64,000 bases of DNA from an uncultured Gammaproteobacteria bacterium (GTDB lineage Bacteria > Pseudomonadota > Gammaproteobacteria > UBA6429 > Thiohalophilaceae). Shown here piece by piece: positions 37,777-47,265 of the stretch. Where the stretch lies: contig CAJYAN010000002.1 of NCBI GenBank assembly GCA_913064945.1, forward strand, positions 186,001 to 250,000, given 5' to 3'. Positions within the stretch are counted from its first letter, which is position 1, and each line of letters starts with the position of its first letter. Under the pieces are notes generated by a model. It was not told the DNA's origin. It was given only the letters and a program-made list of their open reading frames with translations, and did not search any database. Position numbers and translations under genes: made by a program.

Positions 37777-39606
37777 ATGTCAAATAATGGAATGGTTTGT
37801 GGATGGTATGAAACTAGTGAAGGTGGTTTCGATAGCCAGCTGGTTATTAAAAATATGCTGCAGTTCTTTAATAAAAATATAGATACAGCCAAGTCAATCT
37901 CTAGTTATTCATGTATAGCTTCGAATGGTGATATCGATAAAAACACTAATGGTATTGTTACAGCTATTAGTGGTAGACCTTCCTGGAATAACCGAAAATA
38001 TGCCAACATTGCGGTCGATTGTGGTCATGCGACTTCGCTGCGTATAGCTTATCAAGAATTAGGTCTGGAATTATTTGATGTAATTTCTGGTCAGTTTACG
38101 ATTTGCATTTTAGACCCAGAGAATGAAAGACTGGTCCTTGCTGTGGATAAAATTGGTTTGCAACATTGTTTTTATGCGAAAAGTAAAAATGGGATTGTCT
38201 TTGCATCGCGCGCCGATGCTGTGGTCGCACATCCATCAATTAAAAAGGAAATCAATACGCAAAGTATTTATAATTATATCTACTTTCACACAATCCCTAG
38301 CCCAGATTCTATTTATACTGACGTAAGAAAAATTATTAATGGCGAGTATTTATTATTTGAAAAAAATAAAATTATTACTCGTAAGTATTGGAAGCCAAAA
38401 TTTAATGAAGATAATGAGCAATCTATAGATGCCCTAGGAAAAGAAATGTTATCTATTATTGAAAGTAGTGTATCAAAGTGTTGCGATACTCCTTCAGTTG
38501 GTGCATTTTTAAGTGGTGGACTTGATAGCTCAACAGTTGCTGGAATGATGTCAAAAGTAACGAAGTCCCCTGTTAACACATTTTCAATTGGATTTAGGGA
38601 AAAAGATTATGATGAAATAGCATATGCGCGTATTGCCTCAAATCATTTCAAAACAAAACAATATGAATATTATGTCACCCCTGATGATGTTCTTGATGAA
38701 ATCGCTGATATTGCATCATACTTTGACGAGCCCTTTGGTAATTCATCAGCATTACCAGCATATTTTTGTGCAAAAATGGCAAAAAAAGAAGGTGTCGAAA
38801 GATTGCTGGCAGGTGATGGTGGTGACGAGTTATTTGGTGGTAATGAACGGTATGCTAAACAAGCCATTTTCGAAAAATATCAACATATTCCTGCATTCTT
38901 ACGCGAACTAGTTATCGAGCCTTTATTTTTGACTAATACGATTTCTCAAAAGATCCCTGTTGTTAAAAAGATATACAGTTATATAATTCAGGCAAAAACA
39001 CCATTACCTGATCGTCTCGAAACATATAATTTTCTTCATCGTCATACTGCGAATGAAATATTTGATAATAACTTTCTAATGGAAGTAGATACTGAAGCAC
39101 CAATAATGAATATTAGGGATACTTATGGTGAAATTGAAGATGCATCTTCATTAAATAATATGTTATATCTAGATTGGAAGAAAACGTTGCATGACAATGA
39201 TATAGTGAAAGTAAATAGAATGTGTGAAAAGGCAGGTATTCAAGTTGCTTACCCTCTTCTTGATGATGACTTAATAAACTTCTCCTGCCGTGTGCCTTCG
39301 AATTTAAAGATCAATAAAAATGGTCTTAGGTGGTTTTATAAGCAAGCAATAAGTGGTTTTCTACCTACCGAGATCATCAATAAGTCCAAACATGGTTTTG
39401 GTTTGCCATTTGGTATTTGGACAAGTGAGCATGCCGGGTTGCAAGATTTTGCATACAATACATTAAACGAACTTAAAAAACGCCAAATTTTTGCTGATGA
39501 ATTTATTGATACTACAATAAAAATGCACAAGTCTATACACGCAAAATTCTATGGTGAGCTTGTATGGATATTGATGATGCTAGAGTTATGGTTAAGAAAA
39601 TTATAG
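37777..39606 (+). CDS. Asparagine-synthase-like protein lacking the N-terminal Cys nucleophile
   Basis: A 609-residue homologue of the amidotransferase at 31238. The synthetase half is intact: PP-loop FLSGGLDSSTVAGMM (about residue 246), FSIGFREKDYDE, FGNSSALPAY, LLAGDGGDELFGGNERY, YPLLDDDLINFS and KHGFGLPFGIW. The glutaminase half is eroded: the N-terminus reads MSNNGMVCGWYE, so the only early Cys is residue 8, not residue 2, and RGPD/YNGEIYN motifs are replaced (SGRPSW). It probably cannot use glutamine in the usual way and may take free ammonia or a different amine, or act as an adenylating ligase. 68 nt before the next gene. Confidence 0.85.
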   Translation: MSNNGMVCGWYETSEGGFDSQLVIKNMLQFFNKNIDTAKSISSYSCIASNGDIDKNTNGIVTAISGRPSWNNRKYANIAVDCGHATSLRIAYQELGLELFDVISGQFTICILDPENERLVLAVDKIGLQHCFYAKSKNGIVFASRADAVVAHPSIKKEINTQSIYNYIYFHTIPSPDSIYTDVRKIINGEYLLFEKNKIITRKYWKPKFNEDNEQSIDALGKEMLSIIESSVSKCCDTPSVGAFLSGGLDSSTVAGMMSKVTKSPVNTFSIGFREKDYDEIAYARIASNHFKTKQYEYYVTPDDVLDEIADIASYFDEPFGNSSALPAYFCAKMAKKEGVERLLAGDGGDELFGGNERYAKQAIFEKYQHIPAFLRELVIEPLFLTNTISQKIPVVKKIYSYIIQAKTPLPDRLETYNFLHRHTANEIFDNNFLMEVDTEAPIMNIRDTYGEIEDASSLNNMLYLDWKKTLHDNDIVKVNRMCEKAGIQVAYPLLDDDLINFSCRVPSNLKINKNGLRWFYKQAISGFLPTEIINKSKHGFGLPFGIWTSEHAGLQDFAYNTLNELKKRQIFADEFIDTTIKMHKSIHAKFYGELVWILMMLELWLRKL

Positions 39607-39673
39607 AAATTTTTTAGTAAACAATAAAACTTGTGAAGTTTAAATTATTTGAAAGGTAATAAAAGATTCTACT

Positions 39674-40666
39674 ATGACGAAACTATTAATCACTGGTGGA
39701 CAGGAACGAGAAAATGGCTTTGAACTTGGTGAGGGTAAGTATTATAAAGCCGCACGCCTCATGATGCTGAACACCGAAACGGGTGAGTTCAAAGAATTAT
39801 TGAGCAAAACTGACGGAGGCGAGAATTATCCTCACGAATACCCGAATCTTCAGTATACAGCAGGGTGGGTAGAGGGTAATGAGTTGTGGTTACCAACTGA
39901 TACTGAGGTGATGTTGTATTCGTATCCTGCAATGACACTAATTAGAAAGTGCTCGTATCCTTTTTTTCATAATATCCATCATGTTCGACCATTTGGAGAT
40001 AAAATTGCTGTCATATCGACAGGTCTGGATATGGTGGTTTTTTTAGATCGAATCACCCTTGAGCCACTGGAATTTGTAAATGTTGAGGGAAAATCTCCAT
40101 GGCACAGATTCTCACAAGATATTGATTATCGACAGCATTATTCAACAAGACCTCATGATGGGCATCCGAACTTTATCTTTATGTTAAATGACGAGTATTG
40201 GGTAACACGCTGTACTCAAGAAGATGCTGTATCCTTATCTGATGTTAGTAAGCGGATTGATATAAGCAGAAAAAAAAGTATAAGTGTTCATGATGGGCAT
40301 ATTAATAACAATTGTATATATTTCACTAGTGTTGATGGTGTCATTATAATTGCAGATGCTGTGACAGGTAATATCATTGAAGATTTTGATGTGGTTTCAT
40401 TGGAAGAAAAACGAATTGCAAAAGGCTGGTGTCGTGGTCTTTTAATAGATGGTGATACTATATATGTCGGTTTCTCAAGATTACGTCCAACACGGAACAG
40501 GAAAAAACTAAGCTGGCTGACAAATTTTTCTTCAGGACCTAAAAATGGTTTTCCGGCGCATATTTCTTCCTATAGTCTATCAAAAAAAATAAAAATCAAT
40601 GAATGGAATTTACCGGAAAATAGTATTGATGCAATATATAGCATTCTTTCTGAACCTGATGCATAA
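39674..40666 (+). CDS. Conserved hypothetical protein, beta-propeller-like
   Basis: A 330-residue cytoplasmic protein with no signal peptide and no recognised family, though it recalls the DUF4915-type propellers found near polysaccharide genes. The sequence consists of repeated short strands (ELWLPTDTEVMLYSYP, KIAVISTGLDMVVFLDR, NNCIYFTSVDGVIIIAD, TIYVGFSRLRPTRNRKK) and conspicuous His clusters: HNIHHVRPFG, HDGHPNFIFM and HDGHINNN, which could bind a metal. A role linked to the neighbouring Asn-synthase-like protein is possible from position only. Confidence 0.6.
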   Translation: MTKLLITGGQERENGFELGEGKYYKAARLMMLNTETGEFKELLSKTDGGENYPHEYPNLQYTAGWVEGNELWLPTDTEVMLYSYPAMTLIRKCSYPFFHNIHHVRPFGDKIAVISTGLDMVVFLDRITLEPLEFVNVEGKSPWHRFSQDIDYRQHYSTRPHDGHPNFIFMLNDEYWVTRCTQEDAVSLSDVSKRIDISRKKSISVHDGHINNNCIYFTSVDGVIIIADAVTGNIIEDFDVVSLEEKRIAKGWCRGLLIDGDTIYVGFSRLRPTRNRKKLSWLTNFSSGPKNGFPAHISSYSLSKKIKINEWNLPENSIDAIYSILSEPDA

Positions 40667-40712
40667 GCAATTAACGTTGGGGGTTCTGTAAATTAATATT
40701 TCATGTTATAGG

Positions 40713-41711
40713 TTATTGTCGTAGTCGATTGAGAATAGCAGATCGAACGAAGTCCTGATGATAGAGTATCCTTATTTCTTTCGACCATTTGGTATGCCAT
40801 TCCATTAATCGACCATAAAATTCTATAACTTTAAAATTGGTTTCAAAAATTTCTTTAAAATAATCTTGTTTAAGTAGTAATGCAGGAGAAAGATTTTTGA
40901 ACGATTCGTCGTAGGTTGTTTTAAGAATAATGATTTGATCTTTATTATTGATGCAAAGATCTATGGCGACAATTTTTTCGTTAAATTTGTATGCATATAT
41001 TCTTGCCTCATTCTGTCCGGATAGGGCCCTTATTAAATCTCTATAAAACTTACCTTGGGCATTATCTACCCGGACAGCTGTTCCTTTTTTATTTTTCCAT
41101 CCGGACGCTTCTAGTTCACCATAGTTGATAATTGCGATGTCAATTTCATTTGGCGTATTAATGCATTCGAGTTTAACTTCGATATTTTCCTTGGTTAATT
41201 TGTTACGTTGCTTCTTAAGGTTTGAGCGTAGGTTTTTTCCTCTGTCATTCCAGTAGTCTTCAAAATTAGAAGAGATGGTTATGCGAGCAGTTTCAATATA
41301 GTCCATTGTGCGAGATCGTGAGCTTTTTTCTGTTCGAGCATACATATCGGGATCTATCTGTGTGATATCTAATAGCAAGCAAAATGGAGACAGTGTTTTT
41401 TGCAAGCTATTTACTAATTGTTCAATGCTGAAATGATTGCTAATCCATAACCCAATTGGTGCCTGAGATGGCTGGAATGTTTGCCAGGAAAAGATACTCT
41501 TTTTTTTGATTACTGTAGCTGCAACTGGTTTAGAATCAACAGTAGCAATAGCGAGTATTTCAGAACCGACACCAAAATGCTTGATAAGAAGACTCACGAA
41601 AATAGAACTGAGTAAGGGTGAATTAAATTTCTGATTATTGAGTTCGTCCCATATCATTTTATGTGCATCAAATTCCGAGGCTGGGTAAGTTTTCCAAACT
41701 ATATTATTCAT
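40713..41711 (-). CDS. GNAT/FemAB-like acyltransferase (CelD/BcsL type)
   Basis: A 332-residue protein of the GNAT superfamily group used in polysaccharide loci. Features: YWNDRGKNLRSNLKKQRNKL (basic segment typical of this group), ELEASGWKNKKGTAV, RIYAYKFNEKIVAIDLCI and the late FYGRLMEWHTKWSKEIR. It lies 19 nt after the aminotransferase on the minus strand, so the two form a convergent unit within the plus-strand locus. A plausible job is acylation of the amino group made by that aminotransferase; this is inferred from order. Confidence 0.75.
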   Translation of the reverse strand: MNNIVWKTYPASEFDAHKMIWDELNNQKFNSPLLSSIFVSLLIKHFGVGSEILAIATVDSKPVAATVIKKKSIFSWQTFQPSQAPIGLWISNHFSIEQLVNSLQKTLSPFCLLLDITQIDPDMYARTEKSSRSRTMDYIETARITISSNFEDYWNDRGKNLRSNLKKQRNKLTKENIEVKLECINTPNEIDIAIINYGELEASGWKNKKGTAVRVDNAQGKFYRDLIRALSGQNEARIYAYKFNEKIVAIDLCINNKDQIIILKTTYDESFKNLSPALLLKQDYFKEIFETNFKVIEFYGRLMEWHTKWSKEIRILYHQDFVRSAILNRLRQ

Positions 41712-41730
41712 AATAATGCTTTTCTCATTT

Positions 41731-42927
41731 TTAAGCGTGCTCGGATAATACTGATTTAACGGTAGTAATTGCCCAATCTAATTCAGCAGGGGATAGTTCC
41801 TGATGGCATGGAAATTGAAAACAATGTTTCGATAAGTAATTTGTAAGTGGGCAAACCTTGTAAAGAGTATCATCCCACAAAAATTCTCCAAATCTGAGAA
41901 TTGGTACGCCAAGATTTTTTAGTATAGGAAAAATTATCTCGGGTTGGTCTACAAGAAAAGGGAATACATGAGGAACTGTGAAAATGCTAAGCTCATCAAA
42001 AAGCGCCTTTCCGCCTTCAACATTTTTTAGTTCCTGATGCCACTTCATGTAATTTTTTCGCCTTAACTTGACTAGACGTCCATCATTTGTCAGAAATGCA
42101 ATTAAGCGTGAGGTAATTGACATTGGCTTATATACCCAATTAGGATCAAAGCCAAAACCACCTTCTGCTGCTGCAGGGCTATAAGAAGTAGCTGTGCTTT
42201 TTTTCTTAACTTTATTCCAAAGATAATCTTTAAGCGATAGAAGTGGAGCAAGAAAATAGGAGATTAATAATAGTCGCTTGTAGTGTAGTGATCTTTCTAG
42301 ACAATTGACTAATGATTTTATTTCAAATTTAACATTTCTTGTAGAAAAAATATTTTTTGGTAGTTTGTGGGTGTTTGAGCATAAGCAACCACCATCGAAC
42401 ATTGCATAAAACTTAAGTGCGCTGCCAATGACAAAATCTGAATACTGGCCTATGGCACTATTTGTATCGCCTCCAAAGTACATGTGTGCGCAATCTTCTA
42501 TTATACGAATTTTTTTTTCTTTGCATAGTGCGTATAAGGCACTTATTTCCTGCATTTGTCCAAAGTAGTGTGCAACGATTAGTGCTTTAGTATTTGGAGT
42601 GATTAGTTTTTTAATGGAAGCAATGCTAGCCTTTAGCAAAGTTTTTTCATGATTTATTTCAATAGTATAAAATACTGGTTTTGCCTCAAGCCATATGACG
42701 GGATCAACCATACTTGTACAGTGGAACGTAGGTACGAGGACCTCATCATTGGAACCAACTTCAAAATATTTTAAAGCAATGGCGATCGCGCTTCTTCCGC
42801 TGGTCGTGTAAAGCGTATATTTTAAGTCTGAGATTTTAGCTATGGTTGATTTATTTAACCCAAATGACTTTGCTGAGAGTACAGGTGAAATTGGTATACG
42901 TGGTTGTTGATAATATTTTTGTTCCAT
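41731..42927 (-). CDS. DegT/DnrJ/EryC1/StrS-type PLP aminotransferase
   Basis: A 398-residue sugar aminotransferase family protein. Fold type I features: TSGRSAIAIALKYFEVG (phosphate/PLP cup), VLVPTFHCTSMVDPV, IIEDCAHMYFG (Asp that binds the PLP ring) and SALKFYAMFDGGCL, where Lys would hold PLP. The family transfers an amino group from glutamate to a keto-sugar nucleotide, for example to make a 3- or 4-amino sugar. Ribosome site AAGGATG before the ATG. No matching dehydratase for the keto-sugar is visible in the window, so the substrate must come from elsewhere or differ. Confidence 0.83.
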   Translation of the reverse strand: MEQKYYQQPRIPISPVLSAKSFGLNKSTIAKISDLKYTLYTTSGRSAIAIALKYFEVGSNDEVLVPTFHCTSMVDPVIWLEAKPVFYTIEINHEKTLLKASIASIKKLITPNTKALIVAHYFGQMQEISALYALCKEKKIRIIEDCAHMYFGGDTNSAIGQYSDFVIGSALKFYAMFDGGCLCSNTHKLPKNIFSTRNVKFEIKSLVNCLERSLHYKRLLLISYFLAPLLSLKDYLWNKVKKKSTATSYSPAAAEGGFGFDPNWVYKPMSITSRLIAFLTNDGRLVKLRRKNYMKWHQELKNVEGGKALFDELSIFTVPHVFPFLVDQPEIIFPILKNLGVPILRFGEFLWDDTLYKVCPLTNYLSKHCFQFPCHQELSPAELDWAITTVKSVLSEHA

Positions 42928-43138
42928 ACATCCTTGCTCATTTATTAACCGTTATTCATCCTCAATTTGGCAGAACTGCGATGGTATAAAGTTTTACTAC
43001 AGAAACCTTTGGTAAGTGGTAAACTAATAAATAAAAAATATGCCCTAATAAATATTACTCAACCGAATAAATAAACACAGCCAAATAATTATCAATAATA
43101 TCAATCACTTAAATAATAATAATGCTAATAAATTTTAG

Positions 43139-43164
43139 TATTTGTATTATAATGGATACAAATA
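43139..43164 (+). promoter_or_regulatory. Palindrome enclosing a perfect -10 box, upstream of the GT2 gene
   Basis: TATTTGTAT (43139-43147) and ATACAAATA (43156-43164) are perfect 9-nt inverted arms around an 8-nt centre that contains TATAAT (43148-43153). It lies 15 nt before the ATG at 43180. A repressor bound here would cover the promoter. The rest of 42928-43138 is AT-rich without features. Confidence 0.5.
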
Positions 43165-43179
43165 AACAAGGCCAAAATA

Positions 43180-44169
43180 ATGGATTTAACCATGACTTCA
43201 GTGGTGGCGATAATACCACATTACCAGAAAGAAGCTGGGCTTTTGTCAAGAGCTGTTAATTCGGTGCTCAAGCAGACTTGTGCTGAGAAAATTTCGATTA
43301 TTATTTCTGATGATGAATCACCTATACCTGCGCTCGACGACTTAAAGGCTAATGGAATAGAACAGAACGATAAAATTCGTGTCATACGTAATCAAAATGG
43401 TGGAGCAGGTCCTGCAAGAAATCGAGCACTCGACATTGTTCCTGACGGTACGGATTATGTCGCCTTTCTTGATTCAGACGATGTCTGGATGCCGGGTCAT
43501 ATCGAAACGGCTATTAAAGCATTAGAGTATGGTTACGATTTTTATTTTTCGGACTATATGGCATGTGATCATCGTGATACTAGTAATTTTGTCAGGATTG
43601 GTTCGATAAAAACTGAAGAGCATGAATTACTAGAATCAAAGTTGCATATTTATGCATTTAAACATACGGCGCTGGATCATATTATTAGACGTGGTAACGT
43701 TATCCAGACATCAACGGCGATGTATCGTTTTGCTAAATTCTCAAAACTAAGATTTAGAGAAGAATTTTACAATGGCCAAGATTTCTTTTTTTGGATGGAT
43801 ATAGAGCAGTTAGGTGCAACATTTGTGTTCTCTACAAATGTTGAGTGCGATTGCGGACTAGGCTTTAACATCTATTCTGGCGCTGGCTGGGGTACAAGAC
43901 GCTCTTTGCAGCGTACAAAAAATGAGCTGAAAATATGGTCGTCTGCAGAAAAAATTTACCCAATGAACCAATTGCAAAAGAAATCTAATAAGGCGAAGCT
44001 TGCTGGTCTTCAGAAAATTGTTGTTCAGGATATTATACATCGTATTATCAGAAGAAAACCAGTGGACATGAAAATATTGTCAGATATTGTCAAGCTTCAA
44101 CCAATGTTCCTAGTGAATGCACCATTCTTTTTTTTGAATATCATGATTAATAAATTACTTTCCAGATAA
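43180..44169 (+). CDS. Glycosyltransferase family 2
   Basis: A GT-A glycosyltransferase of 329 residues. The nucleotide-binding start is VVAIIPHYQKEAGLLSRAVN; SIIISDDESP and GGAGPARNRALD follow, with the metal-binding DSDDVW at about residue 99 (FLDSDDVWMPGH) and a likely catalytic GQDFFFWMDIEQLG. It has a short hydrophobic C-terminus. It starts a plus-strand unit of four genes (to 47175) with gaps of only 6-36 nt, probably from the promoter at 43139. Confidence 0.9.
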   Translation: MDLTMTSVVAIIPHYQKEAGLLSRAVNSVLKQTCAEKISIIISDDESPIPALDDLKANGIEQNDKIRVIRNQNGGAGPARNRALDIVPDGTDYVAFLDSDDVWMPGHIETAIKALEYGYDFYFSDYMACDHRDTSNFVRIGSIKTEEHELLESKLHIYAFKHTALDHIIRRGNVIQTSTAMYRFAKFSKLRFREEFYNGQDFFFWMDIEQLGATFVFSTNVECDCGLGFNIYSGAGWGTRRSLQRTKNELKIWSSAEKIYPMNQLQKKSNKAKLAGLQKIVVQDIIHRIIRRKPVDMKILSDIVKLQPMFLVNAPFFFLNIMINKLLSR

Positions 44170-44175
44170 TACTTT

Positions 44176-44931
44176 ATGAAAACTTTTATATTTACAGCTA
44201 TTTTTTTGATGTCAACTGTTAATGTTTATGCGGCCAGGAATGGTGACAAGTTAATTGGCTGGCCTGGGTCGACTCTGGATGGAAGAACATGTTTTGGTCG
44301 CCTTCAAGCATTTGGTCCATTTGATTATACAGATAAAACATATTCGATTCCTGGTTTATATACAGAACATGGCTCCTCTCAAGAGTCACCTTTGCGCTTT
44401 GTTGAAAAAGCACATTTTACTCACAATGTTGAAATGCTAATTAAAGGTCGAACCGGCGTTTTACCAACGGATATTGATTATACGATAAGGGCGTTCCCGA
44501 ATCACCACAGGGCTTTATGGGCAATGATTAAATTTGAGCTAATGTTTCTCAAAAAAGGAGCTGGACGAAACGCCATTATTCAGATTACGAAACCTTATAA
44601 TCCGACAAAAATCCCGCCACCAGAATGTTATTTAAATAGAGCGATTAAATTCGACCCGGAAGATCCGGTGCTCTATATGCTTTATGGGCTTTATTTGCAT
44701 AAACGTGGGCTACTCACGGATGCACTGAAATACTATAAAGAATCGGAAAGAGTATATAAAGAGTCAGATGGTTCAGTAAAAGAGAATGCGGAACTATATT
44801 ATGATATGGGCCTTTTATACGTTGACATGAAAAACTATAAAGAAGCGAAAAAATATGCGAAAAAGGCTTATATACTTCATTATCCATTGATGGGACTAAA
44901 AAAAGCTCTAGATGACCATAATAAAAAGTAA
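44176..44931 (+). CDS. Exported TPR-containing protein, function unknown
   Basis: A 251-residue protein with a signal peptide (residues 1-20, MKTFIFTAIFLMSTVNVYAA). An N-terminal part carries a Cys (DGRTCFGRLQAFGPFDYTD) and the rest forms TPR-like helices (DPVLYMLYGLYLHKRGLLTD, NAELYYDMGLLYVDMKNYKE). It starts 6 nt after the GT2 gene. No family is recognised; periplasmic TPR proteins often scaffold envelope complexes, so a link to polysaccharide assembly is possible. Confidence 0.65.
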   Translation: MKTFIFTAIFLMSTVNVYAARNGDKLIGWPGSTLDGRTCFGRLQAFGPFDYTDKTYSIPGLYTEHGSSQESPLRFVEKAHFTHNVEMLIKGRTGVLPTDIDYTIRAFPNHHRALWAMIKFELMFLKKGAGRNAIIQITKPYNPTKIPPPECYLNRAIKFDPEDPVLYMLYGLYLHKRGLLTDALKYYKESERVYKESDGSVKENAELYYDMGLLYVDMKNYKEAKKYAKKAYILHYPLMGLKKALDDHNKK

Positions 44932-44967
44932 TAAATATTAATAACATAACCATTCCTGATTTAAAAA

Positions 44968-46410
44968 ATGATAATAAAAAATAAGGTGATGTCTGCTATT
45001 GGTTGGTCTAGTGGCACTAAACTTATTGGCCAGTTAGCAACCTGGGTGACAACGATTTTTGTCATGAGATTACTGTCACCAGAAGATTATGGTTTGATTG
45101 CACTGGCCATGATGTTTATAACTATATTTGGAATACTCAGCGATATGGGTATGGGTGCAGTCATTGTGCATGCAACCGAAATAGATGATAGGAAACTACA
45201 GCGAATTTTTGGGTTCGTACTTTTTATTAATTTTATAATTTTTGTGGTTTTATATTTTGCGGCACCTATTATCGCATATTTTTTTACGGAGCCAAGATTA
45301 ATTCTTATGGTTCGATTGCTTTCGTTACAGTTTTTATTATTAGCATTTGAAACTATTCCACGAGCACTTCTTGTTAGAGAAATGGAGTTCAAGAAATTAT
45401 CTATACTTAATCTGGCGTCGGTAGTAGCAGGTGGATTCGTTAGTTTATATTTCGCATATAATGGTTATGGTGCTATGTCTCTTGTTTATGCATTTCTCTT
45501 TACTGCAAGCGCCAGAGTAATAGGGACAAATTTAATAAACATCAAATTTATTCTTCCGATATTTTCAATTAAAGAAGGCTTGGGCGACTTAAAGTTCGGT
45601 AGCCTTGTTAGTATGGACAAAGTACTTTTAGCTTTTCAAAATAATTCCGATGTATTTGTTATTGGTAAACTATTAGGGAATGAAATACTTGGTTACTACT
45701 CAGTTGCAATGCATTTTGCTTCTTTGCCTATGCAGCGTGCGATGGGAACAATAAACCCAATTACGATGTCTGCTTTTTCAAAAGTAAAATCAAGCAAAGA
45801 AGAAATTTCTTACTACTTTCTCAAAGTGGTGCGGATTAGTAGTTTTTTTACGTTACCAATATTTCTTGGTATCTCCGTGATCTCTCCTCAATTGATAAAT
45901 GTAGTACTTGGTAGTAAATGGAGCTTGGCGATCCTGCCAATGCAAGTATTATGCTTCATTATGCCGTTAAGGGTGGTTGCAAATTTATTGCCAATCGTTT
46001 TAAAAGGAATAGGTTCTCCTGGCATCAGTATCGGGAATACTTTTTTCTCCATGTCAGTAATGGTTGTATCATTCATAATTGCCGGAAATTGGGGGATTCT
46101 CGGGGTGTGTATGGTATGGTTGTGCGTCTACCCCATTATTTTTATTGTGGTAATGATGCGTTCAAAAAAGGTGATTGGTGTCGACGCGTTTGGCGTAAGT
46201 AAAGTTATGAGTCGCCCACTTGTCTGTGCATTAATGATGTATGCTGGTGTGTGGCTATTTCGGAGTTATTTTCTTGCTAAAATTCCGGGTATTCAAATAT
46301 TGATACTCGATATCCTTATTGGTGCTGCGATATATATAGTGACCTCACTTCTTATACAAAAAGAAACATTTTCTGAGACAATAAATCTTTTAAGAAAGCC
46401 TAAAGGATAG
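44968..46410 (+). CDS. Polysaccharide flippase, WzxC-like (MOP superfamily)
   Basis: A 480-residue membrane protein with 12-14 hydrophobic segments from start (GWSSGTKLIGQLATWVTTIF) to end, without soluble domains. Features of the WzxC-type flippases are the SPEDYGLIALAMMF motif and RALLVREMEFKKLSILNL. It moves the lipid-linked repeat unit across the inner membrane. It pairs naturally with the initiating EpsB and the Wzy/ligase encoded upstream. Confidence 0.9.
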   Translation: MIIKNKVMSAIGWSSGTKLIGQLATWVTTIFVMRLLSPEDYGLIALAMMFITIFGILSDMGMGAVIVHATEIDDRKLQRIFGFVLFINFIIFVVLYFAAPIIAYFFTEPRLILMVRLLSLQFLLLAFETIPRALLVREMEFKKLSILNLASVVAGGFVSLYFAYNGYGAMSLVYAFLFTASARVIGTNLINIKFILPIFSIKEGLGDLKFGSLVSMDKVLLAFQNNSDVFVIGKLLGNEILGYYSVAMHFASLPMQRAMGTINPITMSAFSKVKSSKEEISYYFLKVVRISSFFTLPIFLGISVISPQLINVVLGSKWSLAILPMQVLCFIMPLRVVANLLPIVLKGIGSPGISIGNTFFSMSVMVVSFIIAGNWGILGVCMVWLCVYPIIFIVVMMRSKKVIGVDAFGVSKVMSRPLVCALMMYAGVWLFRSYFLAKIPGIQILILDILIGAAIYIVTSLLIQKETFSETINLLRKPKG

Positions 46411-46416
46411 AAAATT

Positions 46417-47175
46417 ATGGAGAACCTCGATTATATACAGTATCTAATAATTGTGTCTCTATTTCTGTCTGTGCTGTACCTGATAATAAAATTAAGAAAA
46501 ATTCATTTATATTTATATGATATAAAAAGCAGTTTTTTTAGAGAATTATCACTTACATTTGATCAAACGCAATGTCTACATGCACTATATTTAGATTTGA
46601 ATTTCGAAAAAAGTTTTCCTAAAACAAGGTTATGGGCAGGCTCCCCAGATTTTCTTATGACTCTAAAAGAGTTAATCGAGGAAAATAAGCCTATGATTAT
46701 CGTTGAATGTAGCAGTGGGGTCTCAACTATTATTATTGCAAAAACGCTTAAAATTCTTGGCTGTGGTCATGTATATAGTCTTGAGCATAATCTTGACTAT
46801 AAAGTAAAAACTGATGAGCAATTACATAGGCATGATTTATGCGACTGGGCTACAGTTATTCATGCCCCACTAAAAGATTATTTTATCGAAGATGAGGCTT
46901 GGCTTTGGTATGATATTGATGAAATTGGTACTAGGCAGATCGATATGCTGGTTATTGATGGACCTCCAGCAACAATTAACAAGCTCGCAAGATTTCCTGC
47001 CTATCCGTTGCTCAGTAATAACTTTTCAGCTGAAATTAAAATTATTCTCGATGATGCGAATAGAGTTGGCGAACAAGAAATCGTTAAAAGCTGGCGAGAG
47101 AAAACTTCTCTAGATGTAGAATCAAAATTTTGTGAAAAAGGTTGTATTGTATTATCCCCTGTTACTTCTGCTTAA
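46417..47175 (+). CDS. Class I SAM-dependent methyltransferase-like protein with membrane anchor
   Basis: A 252-residue protein. An N-terminal membrane helix (about residues 8-26, YLIIVSLFLSVLYLIIKL) is followed by a domain with a SAM-binding-like pattern: IIVECSSGVSTIIIAKTL (motif I, with SSG replacing the usual GxG), HVYSLEHN (acidic ribose contact) and MLVIDGPPAT (motif IV). It resembles the Methyltransf_24 group. It may methylate the glycan or lipid at the membrane. It begins 6 nt after the flippase and ends the plus-strand unit. Confidence 0.7.
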   Translation: MENLDYIQYLIIVSLFLSVLYLIIKLRKIHLYLYDIKSSFFRELSLTFDQTQCLHALYLDLNFEKSFPKTRLWAGSPDFLMTLKELIEENKPMIIVECSSGVSTIIIAKTLKILGCGHVYSLEHNLDYKVKTDEQLHRHDLCDWATVIHAPLKDYFIEDEAWLWYDIDEIGTRQIDMLVIDGPPATINKLARFPAYPLLSNNFSAEIKIILDDANRVGEQEIVKSWREKTSLDVESKFCEKGCIVLSPVTSA

Positions 47176-47265
47176 TATGAAGACAGCACTTTAACTTGAT
47201 TATAAGGTGCAGTCAGCATTGAAAATCATATCTCTGATTATCTGAATCATAAGATTGCTCTAACA

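Noticed and set aside
43152-43179. Alternative ATG at 43152 for the GT2 gene
   Set aside because: It is in another frame and lies within the palindrome and -10 region.
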